The notes under the pieces: model-generated
The model's database searches: none
The model's input: the letters and a program-made list of their open reading frames with translations, nothing else
What the model was told of the DNA's origin: nothing
Assembly (NCBI GenBank): GCA_031835245.1
Contig: JAVKOQ010000209.1
Coordinates: 15,001 to 79,000 of the forward strand
Direction: 5' to 3'
Origin: Balamuthia mandrillaris
Taxonomy: Eukaryota; Discosea; Longamoebia; Balamuthiidae
Length of the DNA: 64,000 nt
Part shown: positions 1-9,673 of the stretch, in pieces
How the letters are laid out: the number at the start of each line of letters is the position of its first letter
Numbering within the stretch: the first letter of the stretch is position 1
Position numbers and translations under genes: made by a program

Positions 1-228
1 CATGCTGGCCGAGTGGATGACCACCCAATCCCCCAGGCAGACCGGCCTGGCGGCCTCCCTGCCGAACCGAAAGGCCCGGCTCTTCTTGTCCCCCGAGGCG
101 TCGTCGCGGTGGTACCAGGCGCTCGTCTTGCTGGCCCGGCCTTGCGCCTGCCCGGCGGCCGCACGGAAACGGGTGATGGGGGAGGCGACGTCGTCCCACA
201 ACCCCTGAGCCGCTGCCTTGAGTTTCAT
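1..228 (-). CDS. 5' end of an unidentified protein-coding gene (partial)
   Basis: An open frame runs on the minus strand from an ATG at 226-228 to the window edge, giving 76 residues with no stop. It starts MKLKAAAQGLW and contains SAWYHRDD, FRFGREAA and LGDWVVIHSAS. The segment is GC-rich and uses mostly G- or C-ending codons, as the better-conserved coding blocks in this window do; the spacer just beyond it is AT-richer. An overlapping plus-strand frame in the same bases lacks this coherence. I do not recognise the family; the gene continues to the left of the window. Confidence 0.5.
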   Translation of the reverse strand, partial: MKLKAAAQGLWDDVASPITRFRAAAGQAQGRASKTSAWYHRDDASGDKKSRAFRFGREAARPVCLGDWVVIHSASM

Positions 229-543
229 CCCTTGGGGGGGCTACCTCTTTTTGTTTCCACTCCCGTGTAAGGGTCCTATAGCAACTCTTATAGTATACTT
301 ACGGCGCGGACACAGCGGTGGAGCGCTGAGCGCTGCTTGCCAGGTCTTCTTTGCCTGTTTGACGAAGCGACAGTGAAGGAGGATCCAAAAAAAGTAAGAG
401 AACACAGGGCGTGCGTTAGGTAACCAAAGGCCTCATCGCGAGATAAACACCTTTCCAGTTAACTTCAAAAAAAACCAAATGGAGAAATGGTCAAAAAGTT
501 TCGTCTATGTAAACAAAGCAGCGGTTCCATGAAGACCAGACCT
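229..543. other. Intergenic spacer
   Basis: This lies between the start of the left-edge minus-strand gene and the end of the RGS gene. It probably holds the promoter of the former and the 3' UTR of the latter. Apart from an A-rich stretch near 465-480 I see no conserved element. Confidence 0.5.
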
Positions 544-1633
544 CTAGGAAGGCCCAGTGTTCTCGTCGTCCTCGACATGGCTCCGAAGAAAGCGAGGAAA
601 AACGTCCTGCAGCATCAACAGAAATATGGCGCTGCGAGCTTCTTCGAACATGTCCCCAGTGGGCTGACCAGAGGCCAGAGCATCGGTCAGCTTCAGTTGC
701 ACCTCGGCGTCCACATTTATCTGTTTGGCGTCGGTTGTTACCAACATTGGTCACAAACAGAGCAAAAGAACCTCTGTTGACTTTAGGAGGAACAAGAACT
801 GGGAGAAAGAGTGAGAGAGAAACCTCCATTTCGGCACCGGGCTTACAGTATCTGTCATAAAGAAGTTTCGCAGAAAAAAGCAGTTGTGCGTCATACTGAA
901 GCGAACGTAACCGTTCGGCCTCTTCGTCTCTCTCCCCAAATATTGCTGACACAGGTTCGGGTGGAATGGTAGACGTTGTCGAAGATGAGGAGGCAGAAGC
1001 GGAAGGGTATACAACTGGAGAGAGATTCGGTTGAAAGGTATGATAGAAGGCAGAGGCTTCCTTCCAGAAGTGGAGGTTTTCTGCATTGAGCTGTTTCGTC
1101 ATAAACTTTTGCAATGGCTTGCATCGTTCGGGGTCATGCAACACTTTCAGGAACTCCGTTTTCTGATTAAGGACTTACTGTTAAGTGCTAGACTTGAACA
1201 GAACTCGCATGAACTCTTGCAAAACCGAAAATGCACCTACCCCGACGTTTAAACGTCGCACTGATGTTTCCAGACTGCTTTTTCGTTCTTTGAAGCTATT
1301 GAGTTTTGCCATTTGTTCAACTTCCTCCACCGGTGTTATTGCACCACAATTCAAGAGGACATCATCTGCAACGCTTACCAACTCTCTCTTCAAGTCATTG
1401 AAACAACTTTTCGTCGTGCTGTTATCTCTCGCATACCTACGTTTCTCCGGGTTCTTTTTCCCCTTTCTCCAAACGACACCTCCTTCACCCTCGTCCAACA
1501 GCGTTTCAAGAAGGTTCTGTTTCTCAACCACCAGGTCCTCCATCACTGTTGTAGAACAGACCTCTTCATCGCATGCATGCGGTTTACCAGCCCTCCACGT
1601 CGAGCCAGTTCCCTCTTCGCCCTCCGTCATCAT
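544..1633 (-). CDS. RGS-domain protein (regulator of G-protein signalling)
   Basis: This is a predicted GTPase-activating protein for heterotrimeric G-alpha subunits. The model has three exons, 1241-1633, 824-1162 and 544-720, with both introns in phase 0, and gives 302 residues. The RGS fold starts after the first intron with FLKVLHDP, followed by the family signature NAENLHFWKEASAFY. It ends with MLQDVFPRFLRS, matching the usual tail in which a helix is followed by YPRFLRS. A serine-rich insert of about 35 residues splits the domain after its FW helix. The first 131 residues are acidic and predicted helical with no domain I recognise. The start is the first of two adjacent ATGs at 1628-1633. 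Confidence in the RGS call is high; exact splice ends are moderate. Confidence 0.85.
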
Positions 1634-1836
1634 TCTTCTGAAGTTTAAGAGGAAGAAGGGATGTTGGCCGAACCGTTTTTTATCTATATTAGGAAATAGA
1701 TCAACCTTTAATTTATTTTATCCAATTAAAAATCATAATTTGATCTTGATCGTTTTGTCGACAGTAATTCATGGGGAGATTTTTTCGTTTCTTCTTTTTT
1801 TCCCATTCCAAACAACACAAAGAAGCTGCCACAAGG

Positions 1837-2763
1837 ATGGAAGACACCACCGCTGCCGACGTCTTGTTTGAAGATGAAAACTTCATCTTTCAGGTTTGTG
1901 AACAGTGACAATAACTTCTTTGTGTTGTGTTTTTCTCTCTCTTACTTTTCTTCAACTCTTAAAGGTGTTGCGCGAAGAAGACGCTGAAGAACTGGCTCCG
2001 ATCATCTGCGAGACCTTTCAAAACGGAAACCCTCTCAACAGAGCCGTAAAAGAGCTCAACGCAGAAAATTTTATGCCATTTTGTCGCTATACCAGCTCTC
2101 ACAACGCCAAAGCCGGTCTCTCCTTCATTGCTCGCGAGAAGAGCACCCAGAGGATCGTCTGCTTCATGCTCGGCAACGACCTGTTGGCTCCGGAAGATGA
2201 AACAAGTACACTGTTTTTTCTTGCCTGTCGTTCTTCCTTGTCGTTTCTTTCATGCTTTCTTACACGCACACACACAAAAAGGGCTGAAAGAAGCCACACC
2301 TGAAAAGAAGCACCCGCTGTTCAAGATCTTCTCTCTGCTCTCCGCTCTCGACTCGGCCTACAAACAACAAATGCAACAACAACAAAACGGAGAGCCACTC
2401 AAGCCAAAGCAAGTGTACCACGCTTTGATGGGAGGCACCATAGCAGGCTTTGAAGGCAAAGGCTTGGGCTTTTTGACGAGACGTCTCGCCAAGGAGTTAG
2501 CCAGCAAAAGGGGCTTCTCGGAGTTGATGGTGGAGGCTTCCAACCCTGCAACGAAACACATTTGGATAGCAAAGCTGGGAGCTACGGTGAAGGTTTCGAT
2601 TCCTTATCGAAACTTTGTTTATGAGGAGGGAGAAGACGGAGGAGGACAAGGTTGGTTTGACGAAGGCGAAGGGGAAGCAGGGAGAAGACCGTTTAAAGAG
2701 ATGGAAGGAAATGCTACTCTTGTTTCTGTAAGTTTGTTGCCAACAAACGTGAAACGTCTTTAG
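1837..2763 (+). CDS. GNAT-family N-acetyltransferase
   Basis: This is a 259-residue protein from exons 1837-1893, 1965-2205 and 2282-2763, joined in phases 0 and 1. The acetyl-CoA binding motif A of the GNAT fold is visible as TIAGFEGKGLGFLTRRL, with the pyrophosphate loop GKGLG. It is followed by the typical beta-bulge stretch LMVEASNPATKHIW and then KLGATVK. The N-terminal half begins VLREEDAEELAPIICETF, the usual first strand and helix. A glutamine-rich loop sits before motif A and an acidic glycine-rich segment near the C-terminus. The acyl acceptor cannot be predicted; arylalkylamine, polyamine or protein acetylation are all possible. Confidence 0.82.
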
Positions 2764-2799
2764 CTCTGTATCTTCCTCATTCTTTGTCTCTTCTGCTTC

Positions 2800-3347
2800 T
2801 TATTTTACTTCCTCTTTCTTTTCTTGTTTTGAATCGTCCTCTTCTGCTGTTGTGTCTTCCTCTTCCTTCGTTGCTGGACGTCGGTGTTGCTTTAGTTCAG
2901 GAACAACGGGAGTGTTGGCAGAGAGCCAGCTCTCAGAGACATTGAAGTAACGCGGCAGCAACAGTTGGTACAACACGTGGTCGCTGGCGAGGTAGGTGTC
3001 AAAGAGAACCAAGTCCATGTGCTCTTTGTTGTCTCCCGTTTCTAGCCATCTTTTCACTGCGTTAATAGCCACTATGGCAGCGTCTTCCTGTTGTTAGTAA
3101 CACCAAAGTTAAGAACGCAAAGCAAAGGAGGAAAAGAAGAGAAAAGAGAAAGGAGAAACGAGAAAAGAAAGAAGAACCTGGGGATAGCCAAAGACGCCGG
3201 TAGAAATGCAGCAAAAGGCAACGCTGCGAACGTTGTGTTGTTTGGCGAGGTCTAGGCATGATGTATAACAGCTCGCGAGCTCCTCTTCCTGTCCTTCCGC
3301 TGGTCCTTTTCTTTTATCTGGATAACACGAGAGATGCTAATAAGCAA

Positions 3348-3386
<39 letters not shown>

Positions 3387-4326
3387 GAGACAGAGACAGA
3401 GACAGAGACAGAGACAGAGACAGAGACAGAGACAGAGACAGAGACAGAGACAGAGACAGAGACAGAGACAGAGACAGAGACAGAGACAGAGACAGAGACA
3501 GAGACAGAGACAGAGACAGAGACAGAGACAGAGAGGCAGAGAGAAGCGAACCAAGAACAATGGGACCGACAGTATGCAAGACGTGAGCGCAAGGAAGACA
3601 GTATCCTTTGGTTATCTTTGCGTAGCCGGTCGGCTCGTCCTCCCACTCTTGTGCTGCCATGAACTGCCTGCACTCCTCTCTCAAGCGCGGTCCAGCCTTG
3701 GCGTGGATGATGTTGTCAATGCAAGCATGGTTTGGCGTGAAACAGCCTAACATGTATTTGTTTGCTTTTGAGAGAAGAACAAGACAAGTCAATAAAAAAA
3801 AGACGCAAAGTAAGAGAAAGCAACACGAACCAGCATTCACTATAGCACCAATTCGAAGGATCGTTATGTCTCCCCTCCACAAAGCCACACGCGAGGCCAC
3901 TGGGTCAACTTCCGCCTCGTTCAACCGCGGCAAAGACAAGGTGTCCACCTCGGAGGCCACGCCTCTCTTCCGCCTCTCGTACATCAGGATGGCTTCCACT
4001 TTGTCGCAGAGTTCTGGAGAGGGATCAAACTCCAATACGGTCAGGTAGGCTTTCAACCGGTTTCTTATCAACGGGAATGGAATCCTTTTCAGCAGCTCTT
4101 CCTCTCCTTCTTGTTCGTCGTCGTCATCCTCTTCTTCCTCTCTTGCTTCAAAGGGCGAAATGCGGGCTTTGCGAAGACGTTTCAGGGCAGCGGAGAGACC
4201 GTTTTGGTATTGAATCACGGCCACCTGCAATTCCTGCACCGCTTCTCGGACCCATTGCTGGTACTGTTGTTCTTCTTCTTGAAGCCCTTGCTCTTGTTCC
4301 ACCGTTGAGTTCGTTGCACTTTCCAT
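2800..4326 (-). CDS. Zinc-type macrodomain protein, predicted ADP-ribosyl hydrolase
   Basis: Four exons (3831-4326, 3552-3764, 3178-3317, 2800-3087) give 378 residues. The macrodomain begins at about residue 152 with LWRGDIT, then [13 protein letters not shown]. It continues [31 protein letters not shown] and ends with [14 protein letters not shown]. The combination GCF-PNHxCIDN with FCCISTG is that of the zinc-containing macrodomains of Staphylococcus SAV0325 type, where Cys and His residues in these motifs bind zinc and the enzyme removes ADP-ribose from proteins. As in those bacterial proteins, a helical region of about 150 residues precedes the macrodomain. The tail is acidic. The start at 4324-4326 is preferred over an in-frame ATG at 4407 because the upstream extension has no domain character. 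Subcellular site unknown. Confidence 0.88.
3344..3533. repeat. GA and GAGACA simple repeat inside a macrodomain-gene intron
   Basis: A short GA run passes into about 24 near-perfect copies of the hexamer GAGACA on the plus strand. It fills most of the second intron of the minus-strand macrodomain gene, so the transcript carries the pyrimidine-rich CTCTGT form. It creates long spurious open frames on both strands that should not be annotated. Confidence 0.97.
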
Positions 4327-4591
4327 CTGTGTTCTGTTTGTGGTATTAATAACTAAACCAGAAAAAGGAACACATTTTTTTATTTGTGCGGGGCCACATA
4401 GCGTCACCCATTACACCAGCGAAAAAGTCGTGAGAATGTTTCACATTCTTATCATACTCCAAATGGTTTCATATTCCTTGGCGCATATCACACATTCTCA
4501 TCATAATTTACATTGTGATCATGATTGCTTGAATACTACGAATTTTTTGCATATTTCAGGTGTCTACAAAAAAGGAAGAAAGAGGGGAACG

Positions 4592-6492
4592 ATGGAAGAT
4601 TGGTTACGTTCGATCGGGTTGGAGGCCTATGCCCCTGCTTTCGCGGAGCACGGCTACGACAACCTGTTGGTATGCTCTCACCTCTCTGAGGAGGACCTGG
4701 ATCTGCTTGGCGTGGTCTCTGCTGGCCACAGAAAAACGCTCCTGCTTTACTCCAAGCAACTCCAACAACAGAGACAACAACGCTCGAACAGCATCGACGC
4801 TTCTTCTGAAGCAACTGGTGGTGGTTCGTCTTCGTCTTCTTCAGGGTTTCCTTCCCATCGTCCTATTTTAACTCGAGCTGAAGATCGATCTCTCCCTTGT
4901 ACGTTCCATTTTTGTGTTACTTTCATCGACTTTTTTTGTTAAACTACAAAAACCCAAAGGGACGTATTGGCAGAGAGCACAGCCACGCAAGGAGCCGTTC
5001 GACCAGGACGTGCCGAACCTTATGAGGAAGGAGCTGCCCCATTTGCACATCTTGTTGGTGAGACACGGGGAGTCCATGGCCAACGTAGACCAAACTTTGC
5101 ACACCAAGGTTCCCGTTCTGCGTTCATCATTTCTCTTTCTGCTCTCTGCTCTCTGCTCTCTTGCTCTTTCTTTCTCTCGCTCTTGCTCTTGCTCTTTTTC
5201 TTTCTCTTCTCTCTTTGCTCTTTCTCTCTCTGTATTGAAGAAACAAATGTGAATATTTTAGATGGGAGACCATGCCATCCCTCTCAGTCAGAAAGGAAAG
5301 CAACAAGCAGCAGAGGCTGGCAAACAGATTGCCAAACATTTTAAAGAACTGTACAAAGCAGATACGCCACCACCACTGCCTTGCTTGCGTTCCTCTTCCA
5401 ACACATGCACTCACAAAGCACATTACTGTAGGTTAGTTTATTCTTCTCGTTGATATGTTACTTCTGCATCACATAATCGTCTTCTGTTTCTTCTTGTGCT
5501 TCTGTTTCGTTTAATAAGGTTGTGGACAAGTCCGTATCTAAGAGCAAGACAGACAGCAGAAATTATCGCGGAGAACGCGGAAGGATGGGTCACCGACATT
5601 CGAGAAAACATCTTCTTAGTGGAACAACAATTTGGCCTATTTGAAGGCTATGACTGGTTCGCATCACTTTCCTATTTCCCTGTTCTGCTTCTGCTAAAAA
5701 GTCTGACCCTTTGTTCTGTTCTCTGTTTTCTCGTTCTATCTCACTCACGTTTTCTCATCTCTTGGTTCTTTCTCAAAGGTATTCAGGAGAACTAGACCAT
5801 GCCTTCCCCCGAGAGTTACATTACTATCAAAAGGCAGCAGCATTTGGGGGCCGGTTTTGGGCAAAGATACCATTAGGTGAAAGCCGTTTCGACGTGTGCC
5901 AACGCGTTTACTCCAGTTTTGGCACCTTCCAACGCGATGCAAAGCGGCATGGCATCACAAATCTCGTGATCGTTGCTCATGGTACTTTTCTTCTCCTTTC
6001 TTCTTCGTTTTCCCTTTTGTTTTTATATGTGAAAAAGACTAAAGTCTCCTTTTCGTCCACAAAAGGGATAACCCTTCGAGCCTTTTTGATGATGTGGTTG
6101 CATCTCAGTCCAGAATGGTTCGAGGAAGAACCAAATCCTTCCAATTGTTCCATTCGTGTTATTGGTTTTGACTTTCTTTTCTCTTCCAACTATGGTGAAC
6201 AAGAATTAACTTTAGTTGAAACAAAAACAAACAACGGACAGATAATGGAGCAGATAAAGGTTATATATGGCCGTTTAAAACGAGTCCAGCATGTCATCAT
6301 ATCGTGGATGATACACACCCCTCTCAACAGGACTTGTTGCTTCGGAAAGAAAGCGCGCTGACGAGATCAGATGCTCTTCTGGCGATCATCTCAAAGGCAG
6401 AGACAAAAGAAGAGAAGGAAAAACAAACAGTCAGCGAACAAGAAGAAGAGGAGGAGGAAGCAAAAGGAGAGATAGAACCCACCATCGTGTAA
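4592..6492 (+). CDS. SAM domain - histidine phosphatase (phosphoglycerate-mutase-like) fusion
   Basis: Seven exons (4592-4898, 4960-5108, 5262-5431, 5519-5656, 5779-5981, 6066-6164, 6260-6492) give 432 residues. Residues 1-65 are a SAM domain (MEDWLRSIGLEAYAPAF, then LSEEDLDLLGV and HRKTLL), a protein-interaction module. After a serine-rich linker comes a histidine phosphatase domain with the catalytic motif LVRHGES (phospho-accepting His at about residue 138), the conserved SPYLRARQTAE, EQQFGLFEGYDW and a second active-site His in VIVAHG. The C-terminus is rich in Glu and Lys. The family includes phosphoglycerate mutases, fructose-2,6-bisphosphatases and protein phosphatases, so the substrate is open. 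Fusion to a SAM domain suggests a scaffolded signalling phosphatase rather than a glycolytic mutase (inference). Confidence 0.87.
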
Positions 6493-6542
6493 CAGGCCTT
6501 TAAGAGAACAAAATAATAATTAAAAAACAACAACAAAAAAGA

Positions 6543-9437
6543 ATGAAGAAAGGAAAGCAACCAGCACGCAAGCGAGCGAAACCTGATCCCAAAGAGAGTA
6601 AGAAAGAACAAGAGGAACACGAAGCGGAAGCGGAGGAAAAAAACGGAGAAGGCATCCTCTTCACACTCGCCGCTCTTAGTGAAGAGCTTCCTGAAACGCC
6701 CAACACGAGCGTGGGCGGCGCGGCTCCAAGCCTGCCTCCTGTACCTGGTCTGGTGGTCAAAGGGCGGGCGATCCCTCTCCCTCTCAGCCTCGCTGATGCT
6801 CCCTTCCTTCATGATAATGGCAAGGTCTCCCCGCATGGGCGTGGCATGGAGACGGTGGTGGACACCCGCGTGCGCTCCTCCAAGGAGTTCAACCCCACCG
6901 ACTTTTACTTCGTCAACCCCCAATGGAAGGCCGGTGTGGAGTCGCTCACCGAAGAGGTGGCCAAGCAGCTGGGCGCCACGGGGTGCAAGGTGGAGGCTCG
7001 CCCGTACAAGCTGCTGCTCTACAGCCAAGGGGATCACTTCCTGCCTCACCGAGACACGGAGAAGGAGAAGGGCATGTTCGCCACGCTCATCGTCCAACTG
7101 CCCTCCCGCTGCCAGGGAGGCGCTCTGGTGGTCAGCCAGGGAGGGGTGAGGCAGACGTACGACTTTGGGGAGAGTTCCGGCATGGCAGCTTTCCAATGCC
7201 ACTTTGCGGGGCACTACGCGGATGTGGAGCATGAGGTGAGGGAGGTCACCTCTGGCCATCGCTTGGCTGTGGTGTACAATCTCGTATGGGCCAACCCCAA
7301 TTTGCCTAGACCAAAAAGCGAGCCGTTCCAACGCAGCGTGGAGGCCTTTGCCAAGGCGTTGAAGAGATGGAAGGACGTGCCAAACGACATGGTGGTGCTG
7401 CTGCTGGAGCATCTGTACACGGAGGAAGGTCTTCTAGGAAAGGGCCTTGCCGCTATGAAAGGCAAGGACCGTGTGTTGGCGAGCATCCTTCGTGCAGCCA
7501 ACTCTCTTCTGGACGCTCAACAGAGGGTTAGCCTCTTCATAGCCACCGTGGACCGCACCGAGAACTTTGAGGCTGACTACGACGGACACTGGAGGTGGGA
7601 AGACAGCAATGAAAAAATTCACTGGTACTCTGCGGTGGGGCAACCAGCTGAGTTTAACCAGAAACACTTGCGCATCAACTGGGAGACGGACGTGGCCAGC
7701 ACGAAGCCCTTGAAAGAGAAACACATCTTCAGCTTCGAAGGAAAGACCGAGGAGGAAGAATACACAGGAAACGAAAGCGCAACCATGTCCACCACTTACC
7801 ATCGCTCTGTTCTGGTCCTTTGGCCAGAGGTCACGGAGATTCAACTAGCAATGCGTAGAGGTGGTTTGTACTCTGCTGCAGTTTGTGCGCACGCGGCACT
7901 AGACAACAAAGAAGCACAGCTACAGAAGGTGGACCAAGTGTTGGAGCTGTGGAAGAGCAATCCCGATCTCGCAAGTAAGAGTTCATGGGACTATGGATCC
8001 ACAGAAGACGGTGCTGCTCTGTTGTTACAGTGCTTAGCTAGTGGCGATTGTGTTCGTTTGAACCGAGTCTTGGACTTGCTTCAAGCTATGAAGCCTAGCA
8101 ACAAACTGGATGCCCTCAGCAAGCAGCTCGCTCTCTTCATCACTAACGAACAATGTGCTGCTTCGAAACGTCTTTTCCAAGCAGTGAAGAAAACAGCAGT
8201 GTCTTGGATGAAGCACCACCGTTCCGGAATAAAGGCCGCCGCTACTCTGCTGGAAGCGGTTGTGCAAGCCAATGCCACTCCTGCTCGAGCCCTCCAATTG
8301 ATGGACGCCATTGCACAAGCCCTTACAGAAGTAAAGGAAGGTCTAACCTACGGCAAGAAGCTCTCCAACGACGAACAGGTTGCAAGTCTTCAACGCACAT
8401 TGAAGCTTCTAATAGAGAAATGGGACTGGACAGACATTGGGCAGCACGTCATGGCACTCCTTCACGCTGCACCCAGCGTCCTCACGCTCCATCACCGGCT
8501 CTCCCTTGCACAATCGCTCAGCGCACCTCTTGCCTTTTCCGCCATCGCCCAAGATGCCATCGATGATGTCCTTCAAGCAAACAAAGGCAAGGAGAGCCTC
8601 GACCTGCTCTACGTTCCAGCGCTGGTGCTGTGTGCGGCATTGGATGACCTCGAACGTGGAAAACATGTGTGCGACCTCATTGGTTTTGGTAAGGCCATTC
8701 GCAAACTGGAGGACACGTCGTTGTTTGGGGGGTGGCCTTTCTTCTGCGAGGAGCTGGCAGTCACGGTTTTGATGGGGCCTCGCATCCAGCAGTTGGAAGA
8801 GCTGGTAGCCAAAGGTCCACCAGAGTTCAATTGGGTGCAACGACCCAAACGCAGCAAAGTGAAGGTCGGCATGCTGTTGACCTTTCTCAAAAGCACAGAA
8901 GCCACCACTACCATCACTGGATTTGGCAGCATTGCTGCAGCACGTCGTTTTGTGGACAAGTATCAAACCGGCACGCCCCGCAGGAATGGATACTCTGCAT
9001 ATTTTGAGGCAGGAGGGCAGGGGGCTTCCTCAAGAGTGACCGTGCAAAAAACAAAGTTGTTTCATCAGCATCTGTTGAAAGTCTACAAGCGAAATTGTGA
9101 GGAGCTGGAGGCTCTCCGTGCACGCTTTGCAGAGTACGAAAAGACAAAGAAGAAGAGGAATGAAGAAGCGAAGCAGAGAAAGGAGGAGGCAGAAAGGACG
9201 AAGAAGAAGAAGAACGTAGAGCCTGATGATGAAAAAGAGTTGACCACAGCGAAACAAAAGAAGGAAGGAGAGGCTTCCGCACAGAGCCCAAAAGGCAAGG
9301 ACAAGAAGCCAACAACAACAACAATGAAGCCCCCAGCGCAAGGCAGGAGACTTGCCAAACGAACGAGGAAGGGGAAGATCGCCAGACCGAGTGGTGCCTC
9401 CCCTTCAAAGGGAGGAAATGGTAACAACAAACCATAG
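6543..9437 (+). CDS. Large 2OG-Fe(II) oxygenase, paralogue A
   Basis: This is a single-exon gene of 964 residues. After a basic, acidic-patched N-terminus, residues 125-250 form a prolyl-4-hydroxylase-like double-stranded beta helix. The iron ligands are His169 and Asp171 in LPHRDTEK and His230 in DVEHEV; Arg240 in SGHRLAVVYNL would bind 2-oxoglutarate. The following 600 residues are predicted helical. Near residues 770-870 comes a compact conserved block (WVQRPKRSK ... RRNGYSAYF ... RVTVQKTKL), then a Lys/Glu-rich tail. The domain arrangement resembles large oxygenase proteins of fungi and amoebae whose substrates are unknown. Two further copies lie at 13.4-19 kb and a relic at 37 kb. The N-terminal and C-terminal basic runs could act as nuclear targeting signals. 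Confidence 0.88.
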   Translation: MKKGKQPARKRAKPDPKESKKEQEEHEAEAEEKNGEGILFTLAALSEELPETPNTSVGGAAPSLPPVPGLVVKGRAIPLPLSLADAPFLHDNGKVSPHGRGMETVVDTRVRSSKEFNPTDFYFVNPQWKAGVESLTEEVAKQLGATGCKVEARPYKLLLYSQGDHFLPHRDTEKEKGMFATLIVQLPSRCQGGALVVSQGGVRQTYDFGESSGMAAFQCHFAGHYADVEHEVREVTSGHRLAVVYNLVWANPNLPRPKSEPFQRSVEAFAKALKRWKDVPNDMVVLLLEHLYTEEGLLGKGLAAMKGKDRVLASILRAANSLLDAQQRVSLFIATVDRTENFEADYDGHWRWEDSNEKIHWYSAVGQPAEFNQKHLRINWETDVASTKPLKEKHIFSFEGKTEEEEYTGNESATMSTTYHRSVLVLWPEVTEIQLAMRRGGLYSAAVCAHAALDNKEAQLQKVDQVLELWKSNPDLASKSSWDYGSTEDGAALLLQCLASGDCVRLNRVLDLLQAMKPSNKLDALSKQLALFITNEQCAASKRLFQAVKKTAVSWMKHHRSGIKAAATLLEAVVQANATPARALQLMDAIAQALTEVKEGLTYGKKLSNDEQVASLQRTLKLLIEKWDWTDIGQHVMALLHAAPSVLTLHHRLSLAQSLSAPLAFSAIAQDAIDDVLQANKGKESLDLLYVPALVLCAALDDLERGKHVCDLIGFGKAIRKLEDTSLFGGWPFFCEELAVTVLMGPRIQQLEELVAKGPPEFNWVQRPKRSKVKVGMLLTFLKSTEATTTITGFGSIAAARRFVDKYQTGTPRRNGYSAYFEAGGQGASSRVTVQKTKLFHQHLLKVYKRNCEELEALRARFAEYEKTKKKRNEEAKQRKEEAERTKKKKNVEPDDEKELTTAKQKKEGEASAQSPKGKDKKPTTTTMKPPAQGRRLAKRTRKGKIARPSGASPSKGGNGNNKP

Positions 9438-9673
9438 CAAGCTGAACAAAAGCGAAACTGAATGGACATTCGACAGAAATTTCATATTCACAAGAAATTT
9501 CAACGGTATATTAAGGTGACGCCTTATAATAAATCTAGATTAACAATTCGTATCATCCAATCATAATCAAACAAAACACCTTAATTGAACACCTTAAAAT
9601 CAGATCACTTTGACGAAAGAAAAAATTGAAAAAAGAAAAAGAAAAAGAAAAAGAAAAAAGAAAAAGAAAAACA

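Noticed and set aside
3252-3673. Long Arg/Gln, Glu/Thr and Leu/Ser-type open frames across the GAGACA repeat
   Set aside because: They exist only because a hexamer repeat has no stop codons; the segment is an intron of the macrodomain gene, whose frame continues correctly across it.
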